A stretch of DNA of 64,000 nt from Sarcocystis neurona (lineage: Eukaryota > Apicomplexa > Conoidasida > Eucoccidiorida > Sarcocystidae), in the NCBI GenBank assembly GCA_000727475.1, contig KL647310.1, forward strand, positions 1,191,324 to 1,255,323, written 5' to 3'. This document shows, piece after piece, positions 12,701-24,829 of this stretch. The position numbers and the translations under genes are program-made. Under the pieces are notes generated by a model, which was not told the origin of the DNA, did not search any database, and worked only from the letters and a program-made list of their open reading frames with translations. Numbering within the stretch: the first letter of the stretch is position 1; each line of letters opens with the position of its first letter.

Positions 12701-15690
12701 GAGCATGATTTTGTACACAGGTTTGCGGGTACAACTGCTGCGCAGCAACGTGTACATCTCTCTGCTGAAACACAAAGAACTACTAAATGTGCACATACGT
12801 ATGCGTGCGCAGATACAGATGCTCGCAGTGGAAGCACATCGACTTTACATAACTGGGCGCTAAACAGAGCTGTGCGCCACAGAAGTGACCCAAGGTCCGC
12901 ATGAGTCGGACAAATTCCATCCTCGCATCCCCCTAATATGCTACATCCCGTGAATTCGTCCTCCCCTGCGCACACGCTAGAAGAGCAAGTTGGGTAGATT
13001 GAGCAGGTGTCACGGTTTCGTGGAAAAAAAAAAAGTGCGCAGACTGTCAAAAACAACAGCCCACTCTTTCAGTGCAGGCATGGCGACGTTGGAACCAACA
13101 GTGTAATGTGCGTTCCTGCACGGGGAGTGCTTACACGCTTTGTCTGCCAACGAACGACAGGCATAAATATGCCTTCTGCTGTCTAACCCTAGATGCTACT
13201 GGAGCTATGCCGGAGGGGAGCGATTCTCAGGGAATAAACCAATGTACGCGCCCCACCGGCTTTTACAGAAAAACCCTAGCGACTTCAGGATTTCCAGCAT
13301 TGCGGGCTACTGCCCCGCAAACGTAACTTTGTTGTTTAAGCATATCTCTCGCTAGTTCTTCTTCGTGCACAGAGTCCACGTCTGTCACTGCATCGGCCGC
13401 TGAGTAGTTCTCGATGCGAGGCAGCGACGAGGTCACATCTGTTATTAGTGTCTGCAGTTCTACCTTGCTGCATGGGGGAGTGCTGTGTCAATTTTACTGG
13501 AGGAAGCCAAAGAAATCAAATGTTCTAAATGCGTGTGCGTTGAATGGTGTGTGTGTGTGTGTATTTGTGTGTGTTCTGATGGCATTTACGTAGGCACAAA
13601 CAACTATACATATGTTACGCTTCGTCACTAAATACAAGAGATTGAATCGGAGGCTGGTGGACTACATCGCACAGCGCAGCATGCACTGAGCCACAAGTGT
13701 AGACCTGTTCGCACGCTCGGGTAGCGACCTGAGCGTATGTGTCAGAACAATGTACTCACTGTCTGTGTGTGTGTACTCACCCACAATCACGATATACTTA
13801 AAGGGTAGGGCTTGTATCATGCATGTATATATGCGTATATGGAAGGAGTGTACATATCATGCAAGCGTACATACATACATGTCCGTACCAAAGCGTATAC
13901 CTTCGTCTACATGGGTAGATTTGGTGCATTTAAACACTTGACGTACTTTTGCGGTCTGTGTGCCTGCACGTAAAGCTCAGCTACCGTCATTTAGGTGTAT
14001 GTTGACCACTCATGAACATCGTGCCTGCCTATGCAGCAAACACATGTCCAGCAAGGAATGTGTCTGTCACTTCAGCAGATAGCCGTTCTCCTGACTGGTT
14101 CTGGCTGCAAACAAGCGCTGCGGCAGTCAGGCCGCGCCCTCAACGGCGCACCTGCACCAGTAACCAACTCAGTTGCGTCCACTTGAACTTGAACTTATGC
14201 ACCCTTACACGCTCTATCCGTAGGTAAAGAATATCGACGTCGGCTTGCAACGCGTCCCCTCTGTGTGGCTACTCTGGAGGCGTCCAGCAGCGCACCCTCT
14301 ACGGGTTGACCTTGCCTCGCTTTCTCGATCGAGGAGCACAGAGAATGTTTTTTTTTCCTTCTCTGTTACTGGAACGAAAAGCTAGGTTTATGCTTTCGCC
14401 CGCGTCGCTGATATTGATTTGTTGTGTGGGTACACGGCAGACAACGTACCCGTGCACTTTTACAGAGTACACGTGGGGGTGTGCTGGTGCCTCTTGCACG
14501 GGTCCTTCCGTACGCGATACGCACACTCCAGCGTTGACCACGGGCAGACACTTGTGTTGCATACTACTGTGCACCAATGGTATTCAGAACAGGGAGGTGG
14601 ACGTAGAGATCCGTACAGGCGTCTGCATAGTTCCAACGTGTATTCCATAGTGAGAGTTGTCTCCGTTGGCGCTCACGGAAGATGCTTTCTTGTCATTTTG
14701 ACAGTCGTGACATCCGTTCCCTTCTTGGTTGTAAACCGCTTGAAGGAACGTGCTGAGGCTGGTCAGTACCTCGCCAGAAGTCATTAGCAGTTATATGCAA
14801 GTGAGTTGAGACATCAAAAATTAGGGAGCCTGGTCGATTAAGTTTCGGCTTCTGCCTCTTCACAAAGCACGCAAAAAGGCACCAGCACATGTCAGTACAC
14901 AATGGTTTGTTGGTCAGTTTCTGTGTGAAAAAAGGAACTTTGGAAGGCCCAGGGAATTCGGAAAGCCTAAATGCGCGCTCTTTCTCTTTGAATGTGCAGC
15001 ACTATATTATCTGCTGTCCGTTAGCTGGATACAACACCTCAATTTTTGCTCAAACGTCGTTCCGGGTGAAGCAGTGCTAGAAGAGAGTGTTCGATGTACA
15101 CGAAAGTGTGTATGACTAGTGCGAGTATCCACGTATCTTCAGGGCTTGAAAATGACTAGAGATTTCCTGCGGTAGCGACTGATATTCATCTCTGGCCGCA
15201 CAGCTGTTCGCAGAAAATCTACGTATTCTCTCATATTTAGTGCGCTCTGTGAAACCTAAAGTGGCCTGCGTGTACGTGAGATGCGCAGAAATGTGCCTCA
15301 CCCATTTTTCCCAGCGGGGCGCAATGCACAGTTGACGCCTCATCTGTTTGAAGATGAACTGGTCATCGTTACTTGTAGGCAAACATGAAGCACAGAAGAA
15401 CTGATCATTGTTACTTGTAGACAAATAAGAAGTGCACCCTCGGTGGACAGTCCGTTCTTCTGTTTTACGCGCATATTGCAACATTAAGCATCTAGGAAAG
15501 TTTAATATACCAGCCAGTACGTAAGCAAGGTACGTTTGGGACACACGTCACCGGTCATATCCGACGTTTCTTAATTCCTGGATACGCTCCAAAATGACCT
15601 AGTCTTCATGATCGCGGTCACTGCTTTTTGTAACGTATAGAAAAAAATGGGCTGCTTTATACACACAAAATAGATGGAAAACATATTTTA
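9776..15690. other. CAG-poor stretch without a recognised gene
   Basis: Open frames here are short and carry no domain I can name. Two places look more coding-like than the rest: minus-strand 14299-14400, whose frame ends in a basic tail (CAPRSRKRGKVNP, then stop), and minus-strand 15100-15430. In the second, a GTGAGG donor follows MRRQLCIAPRW and there is a partial duplication around GAACTGGTCATCGTTACTTG at 15356 and GAACTGATCATTGTTACTTG at about 15398. Neither can be assigned to a gene with confidence. Confidence 0.35.
10011..10032. repeat. Perfect inverted repeat, 10-bp arms
   Basis: TACCGATATC is followed by GG and then GATATCGGTA, its exact reverse complement. It lies in a stretch with no recognised gene. 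It could be a protein-binding palindrome or chance. Confidence 0.75.
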
Positions 15691-15691
15691 C

Positions 15692-15815
15692 CTGGAGACG
15701 CTTCCTCCAGCCGGACAAGTGAACGATCGCGAGGTCACCGCAACTTGCTTTTCGAGTGCCCCGCGGTACGGTGATATCTTGTTTTACATCTCCAGTTGTT
15801 CCTTTATCATGCGTA
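15692..15815 (-). CDS. Possible FKBP-type domain exon
   Basis: The minus frame reads DVKQDITVPRGTRKASCGDL followed by AIVHLSG and ends in CTCCAG before GTAAAA, a good donor. The pattern VPxG...GDLxxVHxxG resembles the N-terminal strands of FK506-binding protein domains, where GDxVxVHYxG is conserved. The rest of an FKBP domain could not be joined: a later minus frame gives MRRQLCIAPRW, which is only loosely like the GExRxLxIPPxLGYG region. The exon lies 36 bp beyond the stop of the cyclophilin gene on the same strand. It could be a separate FKBP gene, an alternative 3' part of the cyclophilin gene, or chance. Confidence 0.3.
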
Positions 15816-15851
15816 GCCTCCCACAAATAAAAGTGTTCTGCATCATCACCT

Positions 15852-16075
15852 TTACGCAGAAATAACCTGTACTGTTTCGACAGTGAAGCAGTCCTCCACC
15901 GGCCTTTGGTTCACATCGCATTGTACTCTTTCTTGCACAACACGTAGTAGGCCTCGAATTCCACTGACGGCTTTCCCAATAGCTACTAAAAATCCATCAA
16001 ACCGCGAGAATGGAGACAGCGTTACATAGAATTGACTGCTGCTGCCGTTCCGCGACCTACACATGCCAAGAACGC
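15852..16075 (-). CDS. PPIL6-like: Cyclophilin C-terminal exon
   Basis: The acceptor TACGTGCAG is followed by codons for VLGM, then NGSSSQFYVTL, FDGFLVAIGKAV and RPVEDCFTV, and a TAA stop at 15852-15854. SQFYVT contains the binding-pocket Phe of cyclophilins. The distance from RPxxDC to the stop equals that in animal PPIL6, so this is probably the true C-terminus. A GTACAG donor seven codons before the stop offers an alternative. Confidence 0.78.
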
Positions 16076-19000
16076 CTGCACGTAAAATGATTCATTCGGA
16101 AAGTCGGCACCCGGCTGATTCAGGCTCTGCCTTGTGTCTGCGTCGGGAATGACACCTGTACTTCACATATACGTGCCTGCAAAAGCATACTTCGTCACTA
16201 CTCCGACTGCGTGCTGTCCACGCCTGCGCCATATAGTTTTTTCAGACAGATGTAGAGGCACATGTGGGATATTCGCGTAAGTATTGTTGTCTGGGTAGCC
16301 ACGTACGCCGGGTGTACCTGCGGAGGCGCGCGTACGGCCGGTAGTGAGTGTGCTGCGAGGTGTGCGTCTGCGGAGTAAAGACAGACACGAGTACGGTTGT
16401 TCTCAGTGATACGCTAATGCTCAAGGGTTACGGCACATTCGCGTACCCAGATGGCCTGCGATGCGCACGATATTATGAAAAGGTGGTCACAGTCGCTGTG
16501 GCGTGTGGATCGTATCAGATAGACATTCGCATGTTTACATCTTGAGTGTGCTTGCGTACATGTGATGCGTCGGCCAGTAGCATCCGCGAGTATTCAGGTT
16601 TCTGCAGTTGTAACTGACACGCGTCTGTGAAGTGATACGCACAAGACTCTCCCTATGTCGTTTTAACGGAACTTCCATACCAAGCAGCGGTATTCGCGTC
16701 TCCCTGTGCAGTTGAAGCATAACTGATGTGCATACAAATAAGCCTGAGCGAGCGGGAACCCTGTTAGTAATCGCGCAGGTAATTGTTGCGTGTTCGCAGA
16801 GAAGTTTGCGTCCAATAGTGGCGTGCATTCAAAGTTGTGTGCAGCCGTGTCCGCTGACGGTAGACGTGCGCCACCGTATGCAGTTGAGAATGCAGCTTGT
16901 TAGGCGAGTACGTAGATAATCCCATACACACAATTACGCTAGAAAAAAACCAGTTTGTTCTTGATGATCTGAATCACTACGAAATTGTTGCAAACGACGG
17001 GCACAAAGTAGAGCTCTAGCAAAACATCTCTCTGCATGTGACCTCTACTCTTTGGCATAAGGATGCGTCTCCAGTGAAAACATTGTGCTACAACAACGCC
17101 GGGATTTCGGAACTGTCTACAACTGATTTAGCACAGATATATGGCGGCTTAGGCCTCTGTACTTCGTATCACCGACAATGTCGGTGAACTTCGTAACCGC
17201 AGAGGCACGCGGGTGAAGAAAACGAAGCTGCAGGAGTGATTACTCTTGTAGAAGACAGTTCCAGTGCAACACCACAGCAGCGCACACCTGTGTGTATACC
17301 GAGACCGCTCGCGCCAGCAGCGCCTGCGCATAGTTACGGTGTTCTCTGTCGGCGCCCCCATGTTGTAATTTCACAGAGCACACTCTCCGGCTGCAAGTGA
17401 GTGGCTGTGACTTTCCATACCTGCCCTGTCGTGCTGGATGGCGAACTTTTCTTCTTCCGGGACGGGTCCCCAGTCGCCGCTATGCGCGCCGCTTCCATCA
17501 ACGAGATCACCTTGAAACACGTAGAAAGAACGCACAGCAGCGGGACCTTTATATCAATGGAGTGCCTGAACAAGTGAACTGTGTCCTGAATTGACAGCGC
17601 TTGTCCGTCGTCTCTCGCCTATGTGCAAACGAAGGAACAGCCCGGTAGTGAACTCTGTTGACCGCTGCTTACTGTAAGGTTAACCCGGCATAATGTCTTG
17701 TCCTTCTAGAGAACTACATTGAAAGGTTGCTTGTTTCACTAACGTGCTAGAGCTGATTCTATACAACTTCACTCGCGTTCTCAACAGTTTTAGACGTGGA
17801 CATGCGCCACGGGTGCAAGTGTCAGTCTACAGAGGCGTATGCAGTGACGCTTTCATGCGTAGTACGTGACATCTGTGCAAACGAATGAACAAAAATGTGC
17901 TGACATGCGCAGCCGCACAGGCTTCTGGAGATTCGCTGACAATTACTTGAAGCTCTACTCCCTGGATGCTACTAAATAGTACACTTTTTATGTCTGTTTG
18001 GGAATTATGGAAAACATTGCAGACCAAGACCACATACCAAACTTCACTTTGCAGGCGGCGTCGTCTCGATCCCCCCATGCAGCGACACACTTCAGAATGA
18101 CGCAAGCGACTTTACTCCTCGGAATCGCTTCTCCCAACCTACGAACCTCTACTAGTGTTGTGAGCCCCAACTTCACTGTACCCCCAAGGAAGTCCTAGTG
18201 AAGCCCTGCGGAACAATGGCTTAGATTGGACCGTGCGATATTCGTTTCTGTCCCTCTGTACTTTGTGGCTCATGAAGTTTATACAAGGAGAGATACATTT
18301 ATGTATGGACAGGCCTCTTTGTGCTGCGCACTTGTGCACTTGTGTGCCTTTGATGCAGTTGTGTGCTCTTACAGGGTACCCGACATAGAAAGATTACAAC
18401 AACGTCCTAGAACGCCGTCTCCAGCGCTGGCGGAGCGGCCGCTGTGAGAGAAGTGAACATCCTCTTTGCAGACAGGATGGTTTCTGAAGGCGTCGTTTGC
18501 CGTTAACTGCATCACTCAATTATTTCATGACGTAGGGCGTGCTCTGCAGTGCAGCTGCCGTTACATGCACAGTGTGGCACATTTTCTAGCTTCGATGCTG
18601 CGTCACTTGAATCCTGGCGGCACACGATTGAGGGCTTTACTACTTGTTCCGTATTTCCTTACACATGCAACAGCTACTTTCGCCAGCATCAGGGAGCGAC
18701 CACAAGCATATGCTCGTATCTGCGGTACAGGTCACTTGCCTCTGGTTCGAGTCACGCACTAGACAACACACGCTCGAGTCTAATCGCATACCTGGTCCAT
18801 TCACGCACCTCATTCAGCTGTAAGCGCTCTTGGGTCAATGGAAATCTATGTGTCCTGCAACTAACATCTGTGGTGGCGTCATAGACTTTTGTTTCATTTT
18901 TCTGGCGGAGCAGCGCGCATCCTACGTAACCCTTTTGCGTTGTTAGGAAGGAAATACATGTCCTGCAAGGACTTTGCCTCTGGGGCTCTGTGGGCGGACA

Positions 19001-22000
19001 AGTAGCAACTAGCAACTTGTACAAGAATCTGGTGCTCTGCAATTTAACTGCACAAATCATATACTTCTGCGCACGCAACTGTGTTGTGTGTGTAGATATC
19101 TTTGCTACGTGAGTAAAGGGAGAAGACAACTGTACGATCCTCTGCCTTCTAACTGTACGCATCATGTACTCCTGCGCACGCAACTGTGCTCTGTGCGTGG
19201 GTTCATTTACTACGTGAGTAAACGGAGAAGACACCTTTTCACAGGCCCCGTGTACCTTTTTCTGTTTGTATTCAGGTGCAGTGGTAGACTCTCTGCGTTC
19301 CGGGCATGAACTATTAATTTCTTGTGAGTGAAGTGCGCAGGTGCGTTGCTGCGAGAAGGGTTCCATATGTCTTCATTACTGATGATACCTCTCAAAGTAC
19401 GCAGATCTGAACAGCTGTGTCCACTGGAAGAAGCTCTGGACTGCTTACCGAACTGAATCCATCCCTGAGGTACTACCCGGTGAACGACGCAGCCGTTGTA
19501 CTTCTTTCTTTTAGCTGCAGTCATGAAGATATTGCTGCTGTGTGGTACCGCTACGGGGTCGATCTCAAAAAAAACCTCTGCAACAGCAGGAGAGGCGAGT
19601 GGGGTACTTTCAGCGAGTAGCATTGTAGACTCTGTTGCGACAGCGTGCGTTTCTTTAAAATTGGCCGCAGCCAGCTCTCCAGTGAATGCAGGAGCCGTCG
19701 GTTTGCCTTCGACTCGGAAGACTACGCGGCAGAAGACCTTGGTAGTCGCTTTGCACAGTAACGACATTTTTTCGTAAGCTGCTCGACGTGCTATTGTTGC
19801 CAACGGGGATTCTGGGGGAGGCGAAAATGGACAAGCAAGCCTGACGGCTAATTGACATCCTGCCACTGTCGAATAAACCACTCGTCTTCACGCAGCCACT
19901 CAACGAAACCAGTCTAAACTCACAGCTGTCTTTTCATAGTCATGTCCTGTATGGGTTACATTCGAATGCGTGGCTTGTACTGGCAGAGCTTACCGCGGAA
20001 GACTACGGTAGTTGGTGCGCAGCTACGCAAGCATACAAACGTGTATATACCTGAGGTAGAAACACACGAAAAACGTCTATCACCATTCCGGCATGCACTG
20101 ACTTGAGTGAGTGCGTAGCATGGACTTTCGGACACGCCCATTTCCTCGTATACAAACTTGTGATACAGAAGTGCCTACTCGCTTGTGTACAAGTACCAAA
20201 ACCATTTTTGCTGCTTCACTTACGCCAAAGGAGAACCTGAAATTTCTCTGAAGCGGAAGACAGGCGAACGACCTACAGTGTTGCTCATACGACAAATCTG
20301 GCGACACACTCGGACAGACGTTTTCTCTCAAGCACACATAGGTTACATGTGGCGATGGTGGAGAACCCTACGTTTTTGCACTTGTCGATCTCTCTTTAAC
20401 CTTCAGTCCCCAGTGGAAGGCAAGCACGCAGTGCGCCTACTTTTTGGAAGATACTCTGCCGAATGTGGTAACGGAAAGGACGACTTCCGGTGTGTAACAA
20501 CAGCGAATACGAGTCACTCGGCTGCAGTGGACAACTGATGTCGAAGCACATACGAAGCCATTCGCAGACATGCCCGAAGTGGGCCCACACACGTACTTGT
20601 CCACACTGAGATCAGCACATCAACATTGATAGTCGGACGCTAAAAAGAAGTGACAAATAGGCGTACTCAGACCAAAGAACGCACACCTGGGTGTATGTTC
20701 GACCGGGGTGACGAGGAATGGACAGTCTGTTTAGACACTGTTCTGCTCAAGTTCTTCAAACAGTACATGCACACCCCTGCGAAGTCCTGGGCTGCTAGGA
20801 AAAAGGTTCATTATCTGTGTCAACTTTTGGGGGTTCTAACCTTCTTTGAGCAGGATGTCCTCGAACAAGAATTCCGAGGTAGCCCACCATATGAAGTCCT
20901 CTACTTCTCTGAAGTACATAAGGGTCTGCGAACATGTTGCACCGCACAATGTACCTGAGCCCTGTTTATTCCTTGTGAAGCAGGCCGACGAGCAGCCAAC
21001 AGCAGTAGGCGTAAACGCTGTTAGCGGTAGACAGTCAAGTGTACGTAGGGCTCTGCAAAAAATCACCGCCAATGATGGTTGAGTAAAGGAGAGGGAAACC
21101 ACGGTCACATCTAGTGCGTCCTTAGTGCTGTGTATATTCGCGCTCCAGAGGTACCCTCGGTTTCTCAACACCTATTGTCCATTGATAGCGAGCACTGGTA
21201 CGTGGTCGAAGATTTCCACCTATATAGTGTTTTACGTGCATGTATGAACGTCGAACGTGGGAAGGAAAGGTGAATTGTCTGCAGCTGGCATCCTATTCAA
21301 AAGGCCCCACTGCTCCAAGCACCCACGAGCACAAACCTACGTATACACCTTGGCGCAGATGTACCAAAGCAATCTGCAGAGACGAATACTCAACAAACGT
21401 GGCTCAAGGCTGCATTCAGTCTCGCTGCCACCTCTTTGCTGTGCAAAGTATTTTGTGTCGTACGGCGGAGACGCATACCACCGTGCACCCGCACACGTGT
21501 GTGTCTTTACGCGTACTTGTATATTTTTTAACGTTTACGTATATATTGGCTGTGTGGATTGTGCAACCTAAGCGCACAATAGAACTTATTGACGTGGTCC
21601 TTCTCTCAGTGGCTGCTTTCTTGTGTATCTTTTGCGCAAGCCGCGCTACCAGGCGCTAAAGTTCGCTGCGTCCGTTGGTACAGCTGCTTCCTCAGAGGCA
21701 CACCAGAGGGTAGTGTCGCACCACTTATTGCCTTTTCCAGCTCGCGAGGCGCCGGAATTGGTGGGGGCACGCGATGATTGCACTGGAGTTTCATCCGTGC
21801 TAAATTTCTGGGCAAGATCCCAAAAGGTCCACGTGGACGGAACATGAGATCTATGCTTTTTTGAATGTAAATACGTGTGAGTGAGCTTTCGCAGCAGTTG
21901 CTACGCCATACAGGGCAGTTCCCAGACCACAGGGTGTAAAGGAACGCATTTCACATTGCTGTGTCCTCTTGTGTTGAACCATTGTTTCTGCAGACGGGTA

Positions 22001-24829
22001 GCTTTATGGACCTAGTTGTGTACACGTAACCAGACTATTACGATAACGCTCTTAGGAACTTCTGCTGCCGTTCTCTGTAAGTACGTAAACCACACTGGCA
22101 CGAAAACGTACGTGTTGAGATCAGATTATCCCATCTACAGGACATCTATGGAAGGGATTTGTGGAAACGCACGCAAAATTAGGGACCGGACCTGGTCTGC
22201 CTGCGTGGATACGCTATATCTCACCCGTACTGTCGCCGCTGTGTGAGAATTGCTTTGTGTGGTACACGAGACGTTGGGCAAGTACAAAACGCTACTTTTT
22301 CAAATACACGGGCATTTATGTGTGCTTGCAGAGCTGCACACGTGGGCGTTCCACTTTTGGTGAAAAAAGGCCTCACTTTCGGACTTTCTTTCCACCGACT
22401 TGTTTCTGACCTACGTCGTTTGGCACAAGTCCATATATGAGCCATTCCTGACTCGGGTGTTGTAGCAGCTCTCCGCCAATTGCTGCTATCCTCTCGCCAA
22501 TGCGCATTCGTGCGATCTCCTCGAGTTCGCCCTTCACACACGCATCCGATTCTCACGACAAGGGTTTGCTATCTAGCAAACGACCTACAAATGCTGCAAC
22601 TTGTCATTAAGTATGTACGTCTTAGCACACTGAATGCGCACGGGGAGGCCACCATTACACAGCAGACTCGGCTCTTTGCAGAGGGCCAGAGTTAGAGGGG
22701 TGGACAGAAATTGCTTCACGCACGTATTTGCATAGGGGCAAGTTTAGAGTTCCAGTCAGAAACACAGCCAGGAGAGCAGACATGTAGACACATACGCCTA
22801 CATATAACCGTCAAAAGAACTAGTGTGGGGTTCCAAACTCCGCTCACTAGGGCCACGCGGTAAAATGTCATTCTCAAGTCCCCATGTTGCTGCGGCAGTC
22901 AGTGCCCCGTTCTCTGCCAGCGGGAGGCACGCGTGGAAGTACGCGTGCCGTCTGTACGTGTGCAGGAAGACCACGTACGCGCATTCCTATTGCACCGTAC
23001 GCGAGCGTCGATGTGTGTCGATGCGTGTTTAGGGCTCAGGCATTGGCGCGCAGGTAGACATGATATTTTCAACCAACAAACATTTAGTAGTGGTAGCCTC
23101 GTGTCGAACCTACGTATTTGTACACGCAGTACAGGAACTGAGTTTCAGCAGGTGCAGTGTCGACGTATTCTCCACGACCCTTAAGCGCTATCATGTAAAA
23201 CCGCAGGTGAGGAGCACATTCAAGTAGCCGAAGTGGCAAGTGCCAAATTACAAGACCACTGCGACTACAGGTGTTTCAACAGATTGACAGCACTGGCAAA
23301 AGACGTGGGAGAACACGCGTATTCGTCACGAGTACACAAAACTCGAGAGCTTGCAAGAGTATCCGGAGTACGCAGGAGCACTGGGTACACAGCTCCTGAT
23401 TACACGCACTGCACTTGCGTTGCATTGTCTCTTTATGCACTCTTCTGGAAGCTGGTTACATGTTAAACTACACGTGGGTGTCGCGTGTGATATGAAGATA
23501 TCAGATGCGTTACGCGCTAAACCGTCCCTGTGCTGGCATCTGCGGTCTGCATTGTAGAGTGTCCTAGGTGGTGCTAGAAGCAACATTCTTGTCGACTCGC
23601 CAGATATGCTGAATACACCGTTGAAGTATGTGAGAAATGTCGGATCATGATTGCATCCACTGCTGAAGTTCATCCCTCCAAGAATAACTTCTACGTAATA
23701 AAGCTGCGGGATGCAGAAGTTCGCATGGATGGAGCGTCCATGGCTTGCTCCCTTGGCTGATGGAACAGGGGATAGCGAAAAAGGCTGTCAAAAAGAGACC
23801 TCCAACTGTTGGGCTGCTTCTATACGAAGTGCAAACAAAAAAAGTCCATGCAGAATACCATCGTGTCTGTTTGTCTCCACGTCTGTGTCTTCAGAAGTGT
23901 GCACCCGCACATTCGCCCGTTTTACCTACAAATATCAATTTTAGGGTTCTTATTAGGATTGCTTTGTAGCGCTCGGGAAACATGTTTGATGCCTGGTAAC
24001 CCACGACGCCTCAATGGTAGCACTGCTCAGAGGACTTCCTTCTAAGCGGGGGCCCAGAACAATATTTGTAAGGACTTCCTCTACCTGGCGAAGAGAGAGA
24101 TGGCCTCGGTACGCATCCTCTGTTGATATATGACTTAAAGACGCACTCATTTGTACCGTTCTACAGCCAAGACTGTTTACAAGCACCCTACTACACACAC
24201 TCAGTGCCTCCGGAGCCTACAATTTCGTCACTGCAAGTTCAGTAGAATAAGGTTGGGCACGAAAATGAAGAACTCACCGTGTCGTCCTATCTCCGTCGCG
24301 TGCGCACAGCGTTGTGCTTAGCGCCAGTATTCGGCTGAAGAACAGGTCTAAGCTCGTGGTTCTGTTCAGCTGGCGAGATCCGTCAGCAGTATCAGCACAT
24401 CCGTGTGATCCGTCGTACATGCATACGCTATACAGAGATAAGTGCTGTAATGAGGGCGGTGTGAACTTATGCCTGCGTCAACATACGCGGAGGTCTGCCT
24501 CTTAATTGGTCCCTTGCAGGCCATTTGATTAGACGAGCAGTGCTTACTTGTATTTGTACTGAGACCTGGTGGGTGTACGACCGTTGAATCCACTGGACCA
24601 CCTGTTTCAGCCGCTGAAAGTCCACGCTGCTCACGCTGCCCATCAGCCATATTTTCATCACCGCAGAATCAGAAGTTTCATCCTCGTTTAATACTGTTCC
24701 GTCAGTGTGCCCTGGATAGCATCCTGTTTTCGACCCTCTCTGTTCCGCATGCTGATTTCGTTGTTGGAGCGGCTGATGGTGTTTCGGCTGCATAGTCTGT
24801 GCAGTCGTCATGTGCTGAAGTGGTGACAT
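15852..24829 (-). CDS. PPIL6-like: PPIL6-like cyclophilin (peptidyl-prolyl isomerase domain)
   Basis: Seven exons were rebuilt: 24829-24548, 23703-23617, 20925-20841, 20247-20224, 19721-19449, 18985-18926 and 16075-15852. Phases agree at every junction and the total is 344 codons plus a stop, close to animal PPIL6 (about 310 residues). The N-terminal part carries the PPIL6-type leader (MKIWLMGSVSSVDFQRL, then TYFNG). The cyclophilin domain follows: FEIDPVAVP, then HRVVPQGWIQ, in which the catalytic-type Arg and the Gln are kept, then VLGM and NGSSSQFYVTL, ending after RPVEDC. Cyclophilins catalyse proline isomerisation in folding. Trp and Ile replace the usual Phe-Met before the Gln, as in PPIL6 relatives, so activity may be low. 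The loop between WIQ and the LQDMYF exon is shorter than usual; another small exon may be missing. The ATG lies in GAAAATGTC, a good parasite start. Confidence 0.72.
16407..17019 (+). CDS. Possible nested gene with a MORN-like exon
   Basis: Inside the last intron of the cyclophilin gene, on the opposite strand, 16407-16482 has a good acceptor (TTGTTCTCAG) and an AAAAG/GTGGTC donor. It encodes LKGYGTFAYPDGLR, which fits the MORN repeat pattern GxGxxxYxxGxxY. At 16943-17019 a second plus-strand piece reads QFVLDDLNHYEIVANDGHKV, then EL and a stop, and is compositionally coding-like. Phase between them is not established, and other exons are not found. MORN proteins bind membranes or build the cortical cytoskeleton in coccidia. 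Confidence 0.3.
19046..19255. repeat. Tandem duplication, period 105 bp, two copies
   Basis: AACTGCACAAATCATATACT at 19046 recurs as AACTGTACGCATCATGTACT at 19151, and both copies run on through CTGCGCACGCAACTGTG to ACGTGAGTAAAnGGAGAAGACA. The copies are clearly diverged. The repeat sits in the intron between cyclophilin exons 5 and 6. Confidence 0.8.
19449..19721 (-). CDS. PPIL6-like: Cyclophilin active-site exon
   Basis: The exon ends in HRVVPQGWIQF just before a GTAAGC donor. His-Arg and Gln here match the cyclophilin active-site strand. Upstream in the exon, FEIDPVAVPHSSNIF matches the second strand and helix. The middle (Ala/Thr/Glu-rich) has no match, and an alternative acceptor at 19,593 (TGTTGCAG) would remove it. 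Confidence 0.7.
20224..20247 (-). CDS. PPIL6-like: 24-base microexon of the cyclophilin gene
   Basis: A pyrimidine-rich acceptor ending CTTCAG and a perfect GTAAGT donor flank only 24 bases. Read in the phase set by the neighbouring exons it gives KFQVLLW, a hydrophobic strand at the place where cyclophilin domains begin. The phase fit (2 bases in, 1 base out) supports it. Confidence 0.5.
24548..24829 (-). CDS. PPIL6-like: PPIL6-like cyclophilin, exon 1
   Basis: There are 94 codons from the ATG at 24827-24829 to a GTAAGC donor, phase 0. After a Gln/His-rich start, the exon carries the thioredoxin-like N-terminal motif of PPIL6 (VMKIWLMGSVSSVDFQ). Exon 2 (23703-23617; LYYVEV to YFNG) and exon 3 (20925-20841; LMYFREVEDFIWW) continue it in phase. 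Confidence 0.65.

Noticed and set aside
17425..17513. Minus-strand segment VISLMEAARIAATGDPS, first taken for the cyclophilin C-terminus
   Set aside because: The exon at 16075-15852 matches that part of the domain far better, so this piece is probably chance.
17950..18050. Minus-strand frame SEVWYVVL, first read as the SQFYVT strand of the cyclophilin
   Set aside because: The real SQFYVT strand lies in the 16075-15852 exon; this frame has no clean splice pair.
18741..18765. GGTTCGAGTC, a possible tRNA T-loop/B box
   Set aside because: No matching A box, acceptor stem or anticodon arm is found upstream.
18752..19366. Minus-strand open frame of 204 codons
   Set aside because: It runs through the 105-bp tandem duplication and the cyclophilin introns and has no motif.
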